64,000 bases of DNA, from positions 20,670,175 to 20,734,174 of the forward strand of contig BSYO01000006.1 of assembly GCA_033239525.1 (NCBI GenBank), read 5' to 3'. Made by a program: the position numbers and the translations under genes. This stretch comes from Nepenthes gracilis. Taxonomy: Eukaryota; Streptophyta; Magnoliopsida; Caryophyllales; Nepenthaceae. The notes beneath the pieces are model-generated. The model was not told the DNA's origin. It searched no databases and saw only the letters and a program-made list of their open reading frames with translations. Below, piece by piece: positions 1 through 10,850 of this stretch (its first letter is position 1; each line of letters begins with the position of its first letter).

Positions 1-340
1 GGACCATGCCGTCTAGGCCTACCACGGCAAGCGCACGCCCACGTGCCAGAGTGGCAGGCCTAACACCTAAAAAATTGCAGTAGCCTGCCTCAACATCCAA
101 TCAGAGTAGGTGACCAACCCATCTGCAAAGATAGAGTCAACGCCTATACTCTAAGGGTCCTCGTCCATGTCCTCAACAGCCTCTCGGACATGACGCCACC
201 AATAAGTCCTTGTCCGCTTTAGCAGATTTCTCGGACCAATCATCAAAATTCTCGTCCATTTCTTCAATGGAGTCTCGCGGACATAAGTGCCACTCGGGAG
301 TAACCCCAACAAAACGGGCACCCGCCAAAATGCCAATTAG
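1..340. mobile_element. Possible degenerate LTR fragment at window edge
   Basis: This stretch is richer in GC than the sequence that follows and repeats words such as GTCCTCGTCC and CTCGGACAT. Similar words occur in the LTRs of the Ty3 element at 39397-51009 and in the lone LTR at 51490-52607. No terminus, target duplication or coding domain is visible, and the left part lies outside the window. The 61-residue minus-strand frame at 151-336 shows no recognisable motif. Confidence 0.25.
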
Positions 341-3300
341 CAGCTACGGGAGAAGAATTTACAAGGAATATTTGAGATGACTGGTCTTCAGTGAATTTAC
401 ACAAGAATTTACGTATAACCTGAAACAGCATCTTACATCAGTCTATTCCAAAGTTATTTCCCAGGTCTTATATTTCACTAAGCCCTCTTGGTGAACAGAC
501 GACAGTTTCTCTTACAATTAAACGTTCTTGGTATCCTTGTTCTGCCACTTGCCCTTGAAAGATTTCAACCATTCTTTTATCAACTGCAACTACTACAATC
601 TTATGGGCAGCTTGTAGAAGCTTAGATTTCCTGACAATGGAGTCGACAATCTGTGAGTTGGCGAGAAGATGTTGACCCCTGCTCCTGCATAGATGATCAC
701 AATATTTATCAAAATAATGGTGATTAGATTGGTGTGGAGTTCTTTTCAAAACGGCGGGAGCAGAAATTGAAATTTCTTGGGAACAATTAGGGAGACATGG
801 ATTGGTGAACTATCGGACTTTCCATACACATGAAACTCAAGTGGCTCAAAAGATTGCCATCATTTTGAAGTTTGATGAAAATTACCAAATAGAACATTTG
901 ATTTAGAAAGCCATTAGGGTACAAGAATTACAACAACAAATCTATTTAGCCTATTGAGTAGATTTCTTTATACGAAACCTTTTCCACTATTTAGCATCCA
1001 TTGCATAGCAAGACTTGGTGTAAAAGTAATATTGTTCCATTGATACTTGGAGGCTATAGTTTTAAATTATGAAAACTACCTCTTTATATTACAGAAATAA
1101 AACTATGAAATATAACCATCCTCAGAGTTAAGGAGGAAGCTTCAAGCACTCGCCTCCTTTTGTTTGCTATCCAATGTATTTTTGAAAGAGACTTACCGTA
1201 TCTCTTTTATTCCAAAGTTTACACCGTCTATAAAGATGCCTATTATTTTCCAACATCAATACAATCACACTTTAGCACTCATGCACCACATTTCAACTGC
1301 CAGAACAATTTTACACACTCTTCCTTAAGTTTATAGAGGTAATACCTCTATATTACTACAATGTGCTCATCTCTAAATTTATATTACAGAAAATTACACT
1401 ATTTAACCATTTGAACATGCATACTTATCTTGCACTTACTATATATAATCTTTTTTTACCATACCTTCTTCTCCACAGAACATAACTGGCTATAAGGATG
1501 TCCTGTGATAGCTTTGTTTCAACTCAAACTTCAAAGGCATTCACAACCAGAAAACATTCTGCACACATTTCTCAATTAATCATCTAGACTTAATACTATC
1601 TATTGCATTTTAAAGTTTTCAATAATTTTTTTCCATTAATTGATTCAAGATAACAAAATCTAAAGATTTTAAATGTTCTTTGCTATCATTTCAACTTAAA
1701 TACAATCCTATTAATTACTAAAATTACAAACAATCCATTCCATTATATTCTTCACCTTTAAATTTTCAGATTGTGAAGCCTCTTTCCAAATTTATGACTT
1801 CGACTCTCCTCCTCTCTGGTTTGATAGATAGAGCCTCATTTTTAAATATGTTCGGCAAGTTCATCCTTATTAAAGCAAAAAGGTTAGAATTAAAGACAAA
1901 AATTTGCATGCATACACTGAGATTGGAAATCCCCAATAAAACCAAAAGGCGGATGGGGGGAGAGAGAGAGAGAGAGAGAGAGAAGGTGGGATAACCCTTG
2001 ATTTTGAACCTACAATCATTAGTCTTTACTTCTCGTCAACATTTGATGCCTATGCTTGATAGCATCAATATATCTGATACATGCCACTTCCTTCAAATGC
2101 CATCTGTATAACAAGAAGAGGTTCAAATACAACTAGTAGCGTTTGACATCTTATTTCATGCACGGATGATGAAAATTCCTTTTTGAAATATATGCCAAAG
2201 TAAAATATTTTCATTTGTCAAATATGTGATTTTAGCAAATTTTGAAATAGATGAAGCTTCTAGCAAAAACGTTGTATGTTTGCATCAGATTGGACTTTCT
2301 ATTGAGGTTGAGATGAGAGTACATATCATCCCTTTTGACAATTTTAGTCAACAATGAAGGCAAAACCATGGGCTGATTGTGTTTCATCACTTCAACAGTG
2401 TTCAAACTCTCACCCCCAAATTAAAATGCACTCTTCAAAATCATGTTAATAGAGGAAAAAAGATACAGTCATGCTCCATTTCATAAATCTATATAACAGG
2501 TGTGAGTCTAGACAAAGCTGGAATCCAAAATACTTTCATTTGATTCCTCTTCCAAACCCAAGGCAGATGATATGAGACTCTTTAAACGATTTCACCTGCT
2601 TAGCTGAGATCATAAATGTTACCGAGAATCTCCACATATTTATAGTGCAAGTTTCAATAACAAATCAGTTTCAGCCCCTATGTGACGCATTTTCCATAAG
2701 TACAGAAAACAAACACCTACTATTTTTTAGGAGATCTCTACATTTGCAATCAGAGCTGAAGTCTGAAGATTTTCATTGCTTTCTTTTATTTTATCATACA
2801 TACACAACAAAAAGGCAGACAGACAAAGGATGAGAAGATAGTTTAGACTAGTGGCAATTTACGTAGCCTCTTCATTTATTTGTGACCAACATCAGTTTTT
2901 TGTCCATCCAGATAAATAAGAATACTGACTGTAAAGTGGTAGTTCACAAAAGTTGGCCTTCAAGCATTGACCTTGAGAATAGCAATCTAGCAGCATGAAT
3001 TTTTCTCACTTTTCAGTTTTATTCCTCAGTGATATCTATTCTCACCTTGGTACTAAAAGAACTGTATCTCTACTGATCGCTTACGCACATAATCCCACAT
3101 AACCCGCAATTAATCATCGGTAGCGGAAGATGAATGGAAGGAGTAAAAAAAGTCCACCACAGTTTCAATGAACCAGAAATATCTTCTCAAATAGGTTAAG
3201 AGCGCAGAGAAAAGCATCTAAAAACCAATGGAAATAGATATTTGTATAAAAACTGTGATGCAATTTGGGAAATTGAGCACTTCCTGTGCACGATCATCAA

Positions 3301-3420
3301 ACTGCGTTAACTGGCACCAAGCTCATATTGAGCATAATGTATGGCGCAAGATATCATAGGCCTAATCCCATGAAAGGCAATTAAGCAAAATAATCAAACA
3401 AGTAACCTAATACTCAACCC
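341..3420. other. Noncoding stretch, no gene recognised
   Basis: Mostly AT-rich DNA without a recognisable gene. A 93-codon minus-strand frame at 468-749 is the longest open frame; its translation does not match any family I recognise. A dinucleotide (AG) tract lies near 1961-1983. Nothing else here could be supported as a promoter, RNA gene or mobile element. Confidence 0.5.
1961..1983. repeat. (AG)n microsatellite
   Basis: About eleven uninterrupted AG dinucleotides follow a short G run. It is a simple repeat with no visible link to a gene. Confidence 0.9.
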
Positions 3421-3610
3421 AAATCAAAGCCGAAAGTAAATTACCATAAATTTCAACCCAATTAACGAGGACCGATGCATAGAAACAGTGGCAAGTGCCA
3501 ATATCCGCTCAGATGGCACCGCCTCTGGCGTTTCCCTCGTGACAGTTCAGCGCGCGCGAGCGAGCGAGAGTCATCGGTGAGCATGGTTTACTAGATTAGT
3601 GGAAGGACCA
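3420..3610 (-). other. GC-rich island, possible 5' exon of an unidentified minus-strand gene
   Basis: An isolated CpG-rich patch (GCGCGCGCGAGCGAGCGAG near 3549-3567) lies in AT-rich DNA. On the minus strand an ATG near 3479 opens a short frame that reaches a possible splice donor (ATG followed by GTAATT) at about 3444. No downstream exon or protein family could be recognised, so this may be a 5' leader exon, a noncoding transcript start or chance. Confidence is low. Confidence 0.2.
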
Positions 3611-4218
3611 CCTCAAATGCGACATGGTCAAACATGTACGTTTTACAAGATGAAGAAAATCCATGGAACGTAGGGAGATCATCTAATGCTAGTGCTACTC
3701 CTAACCCCATTTCCTCCAACAGGTGATTCGTCGAAAAGACTCCATTTGTCCACTTTTTCTCTTTTAGTCATTAGGTTAAACCCCTTGGGGATATTGAAAT
3801 TGAAAGGCTTCCTAAAACTTTTAAATCAATATTAAAAATATTATATATTAAATTAATTTTTGCAAAGAAATTCTTTTTTAAACCCTTGGGCAAAGCCTCT
3901 CGTAATTCTTCCATTTCAGTTGGAATAAACTCAAGTAAAAGTAGAGGATTTTTAACTTTATGAATATTGAACACAACATCCTTTACCCATTTATGTTAAT
4001 AAAAATTTATATTTAAATATTTTTGATTTAATAAAGAAATTTTGAGAAAGGACAGATGTATAGAACCTTTCAATGAAAGCTTAACATTGCTATTACAAGA
4101 ATTATACATATGTCATTATTGGAACATGATCCGATCTTTAAGAAGTAGTGTTATGATGCTTCCATCCCTTTTATCTTCTTTCGAGAGAAGAGGCCGTCCC
4201 TTTCGAGATCCACCCTAC

Positions 4219-4244
4219 AATATGGGGTTAAAAAGTCCAAATAA
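4219..4244 (+). pseudogene. rps12: rps12 terminal exon, nuclear plastid-derived copy
   Basis: Twenty-six bases, the usual size of the last plastid rps12 exon, encode the C-terminal tail YGVKKSK followed by TAA. The usual tail is YGVKKPK, so one proline has become serine. Without the upstream exons and the trans-spliced first exon it cannot make ribosomal protein S12. It is a nonfunctional fragment carried in the plastid-derived insertion. Confidence 0.8.
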
Positions 4245-4297
4245 GTGATTCTAGCCCTTATAAAAAGAAAACGGATTCTTAAACCCCTTTCACGCTC

Positions 4298-4345
4298 ATG
4301 TCACGTCGAGGTACTGCAGAAGAAAAAACTGCAAAATTCGATCCA
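4298..4345 (+). pseudogene. rps7: rps7 5' fragment, nuclear plastid-derived copy
   Basis: The frame from ATG reads MSRRGTAEEKTAKFDP, which is the start of plastid ribosomal protein S7 (normally about 155 residues) with S to F at residue 14. Similarity to rps7 ends here and the next codons run into AT-rich nuclear sequence with an early stop. The junction therefore marks the right edge of the plastid-derived insertion. Confidence 0.85.
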
Positions 4346-5621
4346 CAGAAATATTATTGCTAATTGCTCAAAGTGAATCTTAACTTTTGTATACAACATT
4401 TGGAGAGAGAATTTTTTGTTTTATTTTTAATTTTATATTAAGATACGTCAATTTTTTAAGCCAAATTGACCGCCCCTTCTTCAGTGATATATTAATAATA
4501 TATATGTATTGTTAATAAAAGTCAGAATAAAAATATTTAAATTATCAATATATTTTGGAGTTTTTATATAATATGTTATCTAAGTATAAAAATATATAGA
4601 TTTTTCTTTACATGGAATAAATTGGTTCTAATATAAAAGTTATGAAAATAATCACAAGTAAAATTTTAAAAAAATTTAAATAGAAAATTTGCAAGAATAT
4701 GATGGGAATATGGATCTTCCCAGGATCAATTGTGCCATAGTAAGATGAAAGAAAATACTTAATGTGCCAATAAAGCTTCTTATGATAAATATTTAGACTA
4801 TATAGTCTTATTTAGATTTAATTATGTAATAATAAAAGCATCAACTAATCTTTATTAAGAATAATTGAATAATTATGTGTCATTTTAGTTATTCAGAGTA
4901 CATAAACTAATGCACAAGCTCAATGGGTGGATGCCCTTGAAGAAAATTGTATAGAAGAATATTTTGACGGCTTAGAAAGCTTATGACTCATGTGAATAAT
5001 ATATTCAAATCCCTATAGTTTATATGCGGCTTGCTTATGTTGATTATGAGTCAGTTATGTAATTTTTTTTTAAATATTTAACTTTTGATAAGTAATTAAT
5101 TTATGATAGAATGAAGATCTATATAGAAGAACATTATATAATAAAACTTTAAAAATATTAAAATATAAAATATTTCTATTAAAAAGTGATTTCCTTCAAA
5201 CACCAATCCAAATGGAGCAACCATAAAGCCAACTAGAAACAATTTAACAAACAATGAAAAAATTTGAGTACATATATCCAAATATATTCCAACCAAAATG
5301 ACATGATATCTATAAAAATAAAATATTATATCATATCTATATAATAATTGGATAACAATACTCAATTGTGACATAATTAGTTTAAATTCTATTAAAAATA
5401 ACTGCGCTATCTTACTTGAAAGAAGCTTTTTTTATCACATCATCATTTACTTGCCTCTTCAGATGTTTATACTATTTATATTTGTATGTATTTTTATATT
5501 ATATATTTTTTAATATTTTTTTTGTGTATATTCTATTTATTTTGATATATTCATATCATTTTAATGAAAAATAATTTTATAAAAAGGCCAAAATTTTAAA
5601 TTATAGAATTGAATCATTCTC

Positions 5622-5653
<32 letters not shown>

Positions 5654-6545
5654 AACCTTCACCAAGAAAAAGGGGAACAGAAAAGCAAAGGATGAATGCA
5701 AAGGAATCCCATGCTGGCGAAAGCAATATATAACGGAAAGGTTATGATTGGACCGTAAAAGTGGCGGGTAATTAACGGTAGAAATGATGGGTGGCGGTAT
5801 AAAATGTAGACGACGGAAAGAAATAATATCATCAATAAAAAATTATATTAATTAATTATTATTTATTGAAAATATCCATAACAACAACATGTCAAACTAT
5901 AGGTTAAATTTAATTAATTATAAATTTTAGTAATTAAATTAATTTTTAAAATTATTTTATGCTTAGGCACGTGCACCGACGCTCTCCTTTCATCGCTCTC
6001 ACACTCAGTCATCCCCACCTTCGCTTTCAGGTGTCGCCGGTCATTTTGTAAGTATAATGATTAGGTTTGTCTTCGGCTTGGTTTATTTATTTATTTTATC
6101 CAACATTATTATTATTAACATTTTTTTAATTTTTATAATCAACTCACTTTTATATTAATTATATTATACATAAAAATTCTACCCAAGCAATTAATCTTAA
6201 ACTTGACCTTTATTTTTTAATTTTGTTTTGCGCTTAATATTTTTTACGTTATTATATATTGCATAAAAATAAAACAACTATTAAAATAATAACAATTGAC
6301 AACCTAATTATAATTAATTTAAATTAGGAGAGTTATTAGAATAGAGATTTGTTATAATCTTTTTACTAAATAAGTAATGTATTATTTTAATGATTATGTT
6401 TGAGTAACAAAAATAGGTAATGAAAATTAAAATGTATCATTAAAATACAAATTAAATATATCTTATTAAAATATATAGTCAAATAGCTATGATATTTGAT
6501 ATAGTGCAATTTAACTATGATTTAATTTTTTATCCTAGTCATAGT
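4346..6545. other. AT-rich noncoding spacer
   Basis: Long AT-rich DNA with no plausible coding frame; the 92-codon minus-strand frame at 5096-5374 is composition-driven (F, I, Y and L rich). A homopolymer of about 27 A lies at 5622-5648. A short GC-richer patch near 5965-6050 has no recognisable content. Confidence 0.6.
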
Positions 6546-6548
6546 TAT

Positions 6549-8330
6549 TGATGCATCCTGAATTTAAACTTGAACGGATTCGTGTTAAGTAGTTTGTCGG
6601 GTTTCGCTCTCCGTTTGGTATACTGTTAAATAAGATGTCAAGTGACGATGAGATTTAATCCCACCGAAAATATTTTAATATTCAAGTCAGTAATCGGCCT
6701 TCTGAAATTAGAATGTAGATGTAAATGATGCAAAAATGGATACAATTAGTGTGTTTGTAAGTGGGAGTACACTCGTAGGAAGAGTGACTTTGTAGTTGCT
6801 CGTGAGAAATAGTTTCTATAAGTACCGAGTTTGTTGGGAACTAATAGTAAAGAAAGTATGAGCGTAGGATGCTTGAAAGAGTATGAGAGTTTTTGAGAGT
6901 TTTGTTATTGTTTGAGAGCTTTTGTGGGCAAGAGAAGGCGTGATCGAAAGCGTCAGCTCCCATAGCCTTTCATAACTGTTAGGCATATTTTTAATTGGCA
7001 TATTCTGTAACCGTATCGGGTTATTTATTTAGTCTGTTGTCAGCACGTTCAGTAACTGTAACAATATACCGCCTTGAAAGATTTTTATCTGTTTCATACC
7101 CAAAGATCATCATAGTCAAATTTCAGTATTCCCGCCTTTTCTCATCGTCCCGTGTCAAGTTTTTCTTATCGTCCCGGGCAGGGCGCCCGATGGGCACCCA
7201 AGGCGCACCTCCCATCTCAGGCCCTCAAAGAGTGCCCGAAGCGGGCTCGAGTGCCATTTTGCAAACCGGGCGCTCAAGCGGCGCAAGGTCATTGCCCCGA
7301 GTCCTAGTTAACGCCCGCCGAACACTCGACTGGTGCTTGAGCTGCACGAAGCCTGTGTCTCTAACAGCTCCTTTGATTTTGAATCTTTTTGGAGCCCTCT
7401 ATATATTCATGTCTTAGCTCATTAATCCTAGGGAGCTTAGTAGACTTTTGAGGAGTCCTTTCACTTGAATATCCATTTGTTTTGTACTCCATTTTTTAAG
7501 AACACTTCTCTCCAACGATTGTGCGCCATTGACAAAGTGTTCTCTTCTCATTTTGCTTTCTCTTCTCCCGCCAATTAACCTTCGTAGCGATATTGGTGGC
7601 GTGAATATTGGGATCCAATTAGTCTAGCAATTCAAGTGGTTCGAGAGAGAATATTGACACGAAGACCGAAAGGTGCCCGATTCTGTTGCCATGGGTAAAT
7701 CTAAGGAGTTCCTTAGTAGGGATCACAAGATGGGAGTAAGTCGGCTAGATTAACACATCTATACCATCCATTCTATAAGTTGATTTTCATAATTCATTTC
7801 TTCTCTGGCCGTTGAAGTTTGGATGATTTTTTTTATTATTGTGGGTATCGAGTTTTTCTTTCGTCACCAAAAAGTTTATTTTGTTATTATTCTTGTTGCT
7901 TTATTTTTATACTCGTATTGATTGTATCATCTAGATACAAATACCATTTACATGTATTAAGTATTTTATTATGTACCGCTTCCGCTAATCTCGCACGGAG
8001 TCGAAACATTATTGTGCGATTTGAGACTGAAATGGTCTTTTCAATAACTATGACCACAGGATGTCTTCCTTATGTAGAAGGGTTTAATACCCGCACTCTA
8101 TTGGGGATCATTACCTTTCCTGCATAGGCGCGAGCGTTTTTCTGGCTGTAACGGTCAAAAAGACTGATCTCTTTCCCTTTGTGTTTTACAACCATTAGAG
8201 TTTCCAATAAACCGTACATAGATTTGGCGCTTTCCCCCTGGAATGTATTTTGTTTCTGGAGGTGATTGTTACAGTCAAGATTGCCCTTTTTGGAATTGTA
8301 AAAAATTAGGGCAGATGACTATTGTGGCTT
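6549..8330. mobile_element. Degenerate LTR-like sequence
   Basis: A GC-richer block that begins with TGATGCATCC. A similar start (TGATGCGTCA) is seen in the probable solo LTR at 19551, and both carry a CAAGTCAG/CAAGTTAG-type word shortly inside. The block contains imperfect duplicated words (GGGCGCCCGATGGGCACCC near 7179-7198) but no intact coding domain; the 140-codon frame at 6995-7417 does not resemble a known protein. No matching target duplication was found, so limits and family are uncertain. Confidence 0.3.
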
Positions 8331-8770
8331 GAGGATAGATACGTTGACCAATCTAGGCTTGAGCTGCGTGCGTCCTAGGCCTCAACCGGTCTACTGGCTA
8401 CTTTTTCGATTAACGGAAGCATTAACTTTCCTAGGCTTAAATAGTCTGTCTTGATTTTGGGCCTCTGCTAACTCACTTTTCATTCAGTCAACGGTAGCGT
8501 TGACCATCTAGGCAGAAATGGACCGCTTAGGATTTGGGTCACTTCCTCCTTCGTGAGCTATCTCGTTACTAGCATCCCCATAACTAGCCCCCCATGCTAG
8601 TGGTTTGAGACTCCAACCTCCAATATGTTCATAATGGAACGCTTCTAATAGGACAACTTGCCCAAAACAGCTTGATGAGGAAACTTGAAATCGCTCTTGG
8701 TCTGTTAATCGCATTGCCTGCGACTGCTGACTGTGAAGTTGAGATCCAGAGAACAAAGCTGTCGTAAATA

Positions 8771-9041
8771 TTGACCGGATTCATTGACCGTTCCAACCAG
8801 AATCTAGAAAACCGGTTGGAGAGAGCATTAACTGAATTTGTTGATCGTCCTAGTCTAAATCTGTCGAACTTGCTGGAGAGAGCGTTAACCAGCTTCGTTG
8901 ACCATCTAAGTAAGAATCCGAAGAATTGGTTGAAGAGAACATTGACCGAATTCGTGGAAAGTTTTCCGACGAACTAAGTAAGAAGAAAAACGTTAACCGG
9001 ATTCGTTAACCATCTAGGTAAGAATCTGGAGAACAGGTGAG
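8771..9041. repeat. 57-bp minisatellite, about 4.8 copies
   Basis: Imperfect head-to-tail units start at 8771, 8828, 8885, 8942 and 8993; the fourth unit has lost 6 bp. Each unit begins TTGACC or TTAACC and ends with an AGAGAGC-like word. Because 57 is a multiple of three, a 68-codon frame (8771-8977) shows a 19-residue repeat, but it begins at TTG and is best read as a by-product. Tandem repeats between the antisense ORF and the 3' LTR are known for Tat/Retand-type elements. Confidence 0.85.
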
Positions 9042-9223
9042 AAATGAATCAACGCGCCATCATGCCGCCAGAATGTCAGTCGAAAAGTTTGTCACGTGTC
9101 AACATGCAATGAATTTGTGATCATGGTAATTAATTTACCAGAAGATCTAATTCGACTACACCCTCTCCGGAGGCGATACGTGTCAGTGATAATGGGTACA
9201 CCTTATCAATGTATTGTCCTTAT

Positions 9224-9248
9224 CCAATGGCTGCATTCCTTTATATAA
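9224..9248 (+). promoter_or_regulatory. CCAAT and TATA boxes ahead of the antisense ORF
   Basis: CCAAT at 9224-9228 is followed by TATATAA at 9242-9248, and the first ATG of the antisense-type ORF is at 9328, about 80 bp downstream. The W-box-rich minisatellite lies directly upstream. This would drive transcription opposite to the parental element. The spacing is plausible for a plant core promoter, but function is inferred. Confidence 0.4.
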
Positions 9249-9327
9249 TCTGTGCGTCCGTTCAAATTTTTTACGCTTCCATTCTAAAAATTTTTAAGTC
9301 CCTGGTATTCTTCTTACTCCTGTTTCC

Positions 9328-10850
9328 ATGACTCCTTCCATTCTTGAGATTGTTTTCATTATTTCTTCTAGTGATGTGAGAGAGTTATATGTTGAGTTTA
9401 ACATCCCATGGAAGGTTGTATCCATATGCCCCACAAGCACGATAGTACCTACTTCCCTCCTAGAGGTCACATTACTATATACGAGGCCTACCTAAAGAGT
9501 GGGCTACACCTCCCTGTACCAGAGGAGTTCATACCACTTCATACCAATACCATGCGATACATCTTCCTCCGTCATCATTCATGAATGTTGATGGTAGAGA
9601 CAGTTAGGGTGATATTTCAATTTACCCAAAATGGGGACTGAATCTCCATGTCCTCAGAGATTTTCAAATTAACGATGCCATATATGATTCCCTAAAGAAT
9701 TGAAATGACCGCTTTTTCTTTGTGCATGTTGAGGATGCATGGCCCTTGTCTCGAGATTGGGACAGCGTTCCCGGTGCTCTCATCGGGACACCCAAGAAAG
9801 AGGAGGTGGCTGTTACGAAGCCACTGCTGCGGCTAGTGAGGGACCATCTCTCCAAGTTTAAGAGAGATCACTTGGTTTTCAAAGAAAAAGCCAGGAAAAC
9901 TCACTGGGGACCTTCTTCTCCGGTCCAGAAGGTTAGACCACCACTGCCAGCGGCCTCACAGCGCAAAACGAAAGCCGACACTATTGCCATTGATCCGGCC
10001 GGTGCACTTTCCACCAGTGATGCTCCTAGAAGTCCAAGGCAAAAGTGTGCCGCGACGATAGAACCTTCTTCATCATCTTCCATAGAGTCAGACTATGCAG
10101 TGGTCGGACAACTCGCTAGAGTCGAAAAGTGCTCCGGAATAGAGGCTGCTATGGAGGAGTATGAGGCCATGCTGCGCACTGCTGCAAGTAGCGTTGTTGC
10201 TATGCTATCGTAGCAGGAGGACTTGGTAGAGCAGTTAGAGCCACCTGTGGAGCTACCAGCTGAGCCAGAGGAGCCAACCATGGAGCCATCTTCTGCACCT
10301 AATGAGCCAGCTACCGGAGAGTTTTTTTAAGGCGGTTGACATCAATGTTGAATTAGTAGAGGAGATTGCTGTTGAGGTTTCAGTGGATCTTGTTGAGGAG
10401 GCTGCTACTCCTAGTCTTCTACCATCAAGCCCAAGGTCACAGAGCAGACCAGTAATGAGGCAATGAAAAGTCTGGCTGATAAATTTTTAAAATTTTTTTT
10501 CTTTTCTTCCTCTACTGTTATTGCTTAACTTCTTTGGTTTCTGGTATGAGAAAAAGATTTTGGTCGTAGTGAGTAAGGAATTGCATCAACGGGACATGGT
10601 AGTCTTAGACCGTGAAGAAGAGATCACCTTATTCGACGAGGAGATAGACTTACTGAGGACCCAATACTAGGAGGAGAAGGCCGCCCTTCAATCGGAATTG
10701 TTTGAGCTGAAAGCAAGAACTGCGAGACTGGAAGAAGAGGCTACTCGGGCGGTGGGGCATACTAATGAGCTCCTAGGAAAGATAGTTTTGTTAAAGAATG
10801 ACCTATCTACTTGCATATGTCCGCATGAGGTTTCTCAGGTGTTGTGGTTA
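9328..10850 (+). pseudogene. Antisense-type ORF of a Tat/Retand-like element (gypsy-type transposon domain), broken
   Basis: Several frames together make a decayed protein. One segment (9466-9580) reads HITIYEAYLKSGLHLPVPEE. Another (from 9675) reads NDRFFFVHVEDAWPLSRDWD after a stop codon where tryptophan is usual. These are hallmarks I associate with the plant 'putative gypsy type transposon' domain. A 163-codon frame (9722-10213) continues as a serine- and alanine-rich linker, and 10580-10830 encodes a coiled coil broken by a stop. Start codon ATG 9328 follows the CCAAT/TATA pair. The same protein type occurs at 40972-44880. Frameshifts and stops make it a pseudogene. Confidence 0.6.

Larger units (their letters stand above)
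4043..4345 (+). other. Nuclear insertion of plastid DNA (rps12 3' end to rps7 start)
   Basis: About 300 bp of plastid-type sequence, richer in GC than its flanks. In order it holds what reads as the end of the second rps12 intron (group II; the GAGAAGAGGCCGTCC segment resembles domain V), the 26-bp terminal rps12 exon, a 53-bp spacer, and the first codons of rps7. This is the order found in plastid inverted repeats. Both edges fall into AT-rich nuclear DNA, and rps7 stops matching after about 16 codons, so this is a nuclear copy and not plastid contamination. The identification rests on remembered plastid gene sequences. Confidence 0.82.

Noticed and set aside
5096..5374. 92-codon minus-strand ORF with membrane-like composition
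   Set aside because: The F/I/Y/L richness is what AT-rich DNA yields by chance. No start context, homology or neighbouring exon was found.
6995..7417. 140-codon plus-strand ORF
   Set aside because: The translation resembles no protein, mixes hydrophobic and proline/arginine-rich parts, and lies in degenerate LTR-like DNA.
8771..8977. 68-codon frame with a 19-residue repeat as a possible repeat protein
   Set aside because: It begins at TTG, arises because the minisatellite period (57) is divisible by three, and the units diverge without sparing amino acid changes.
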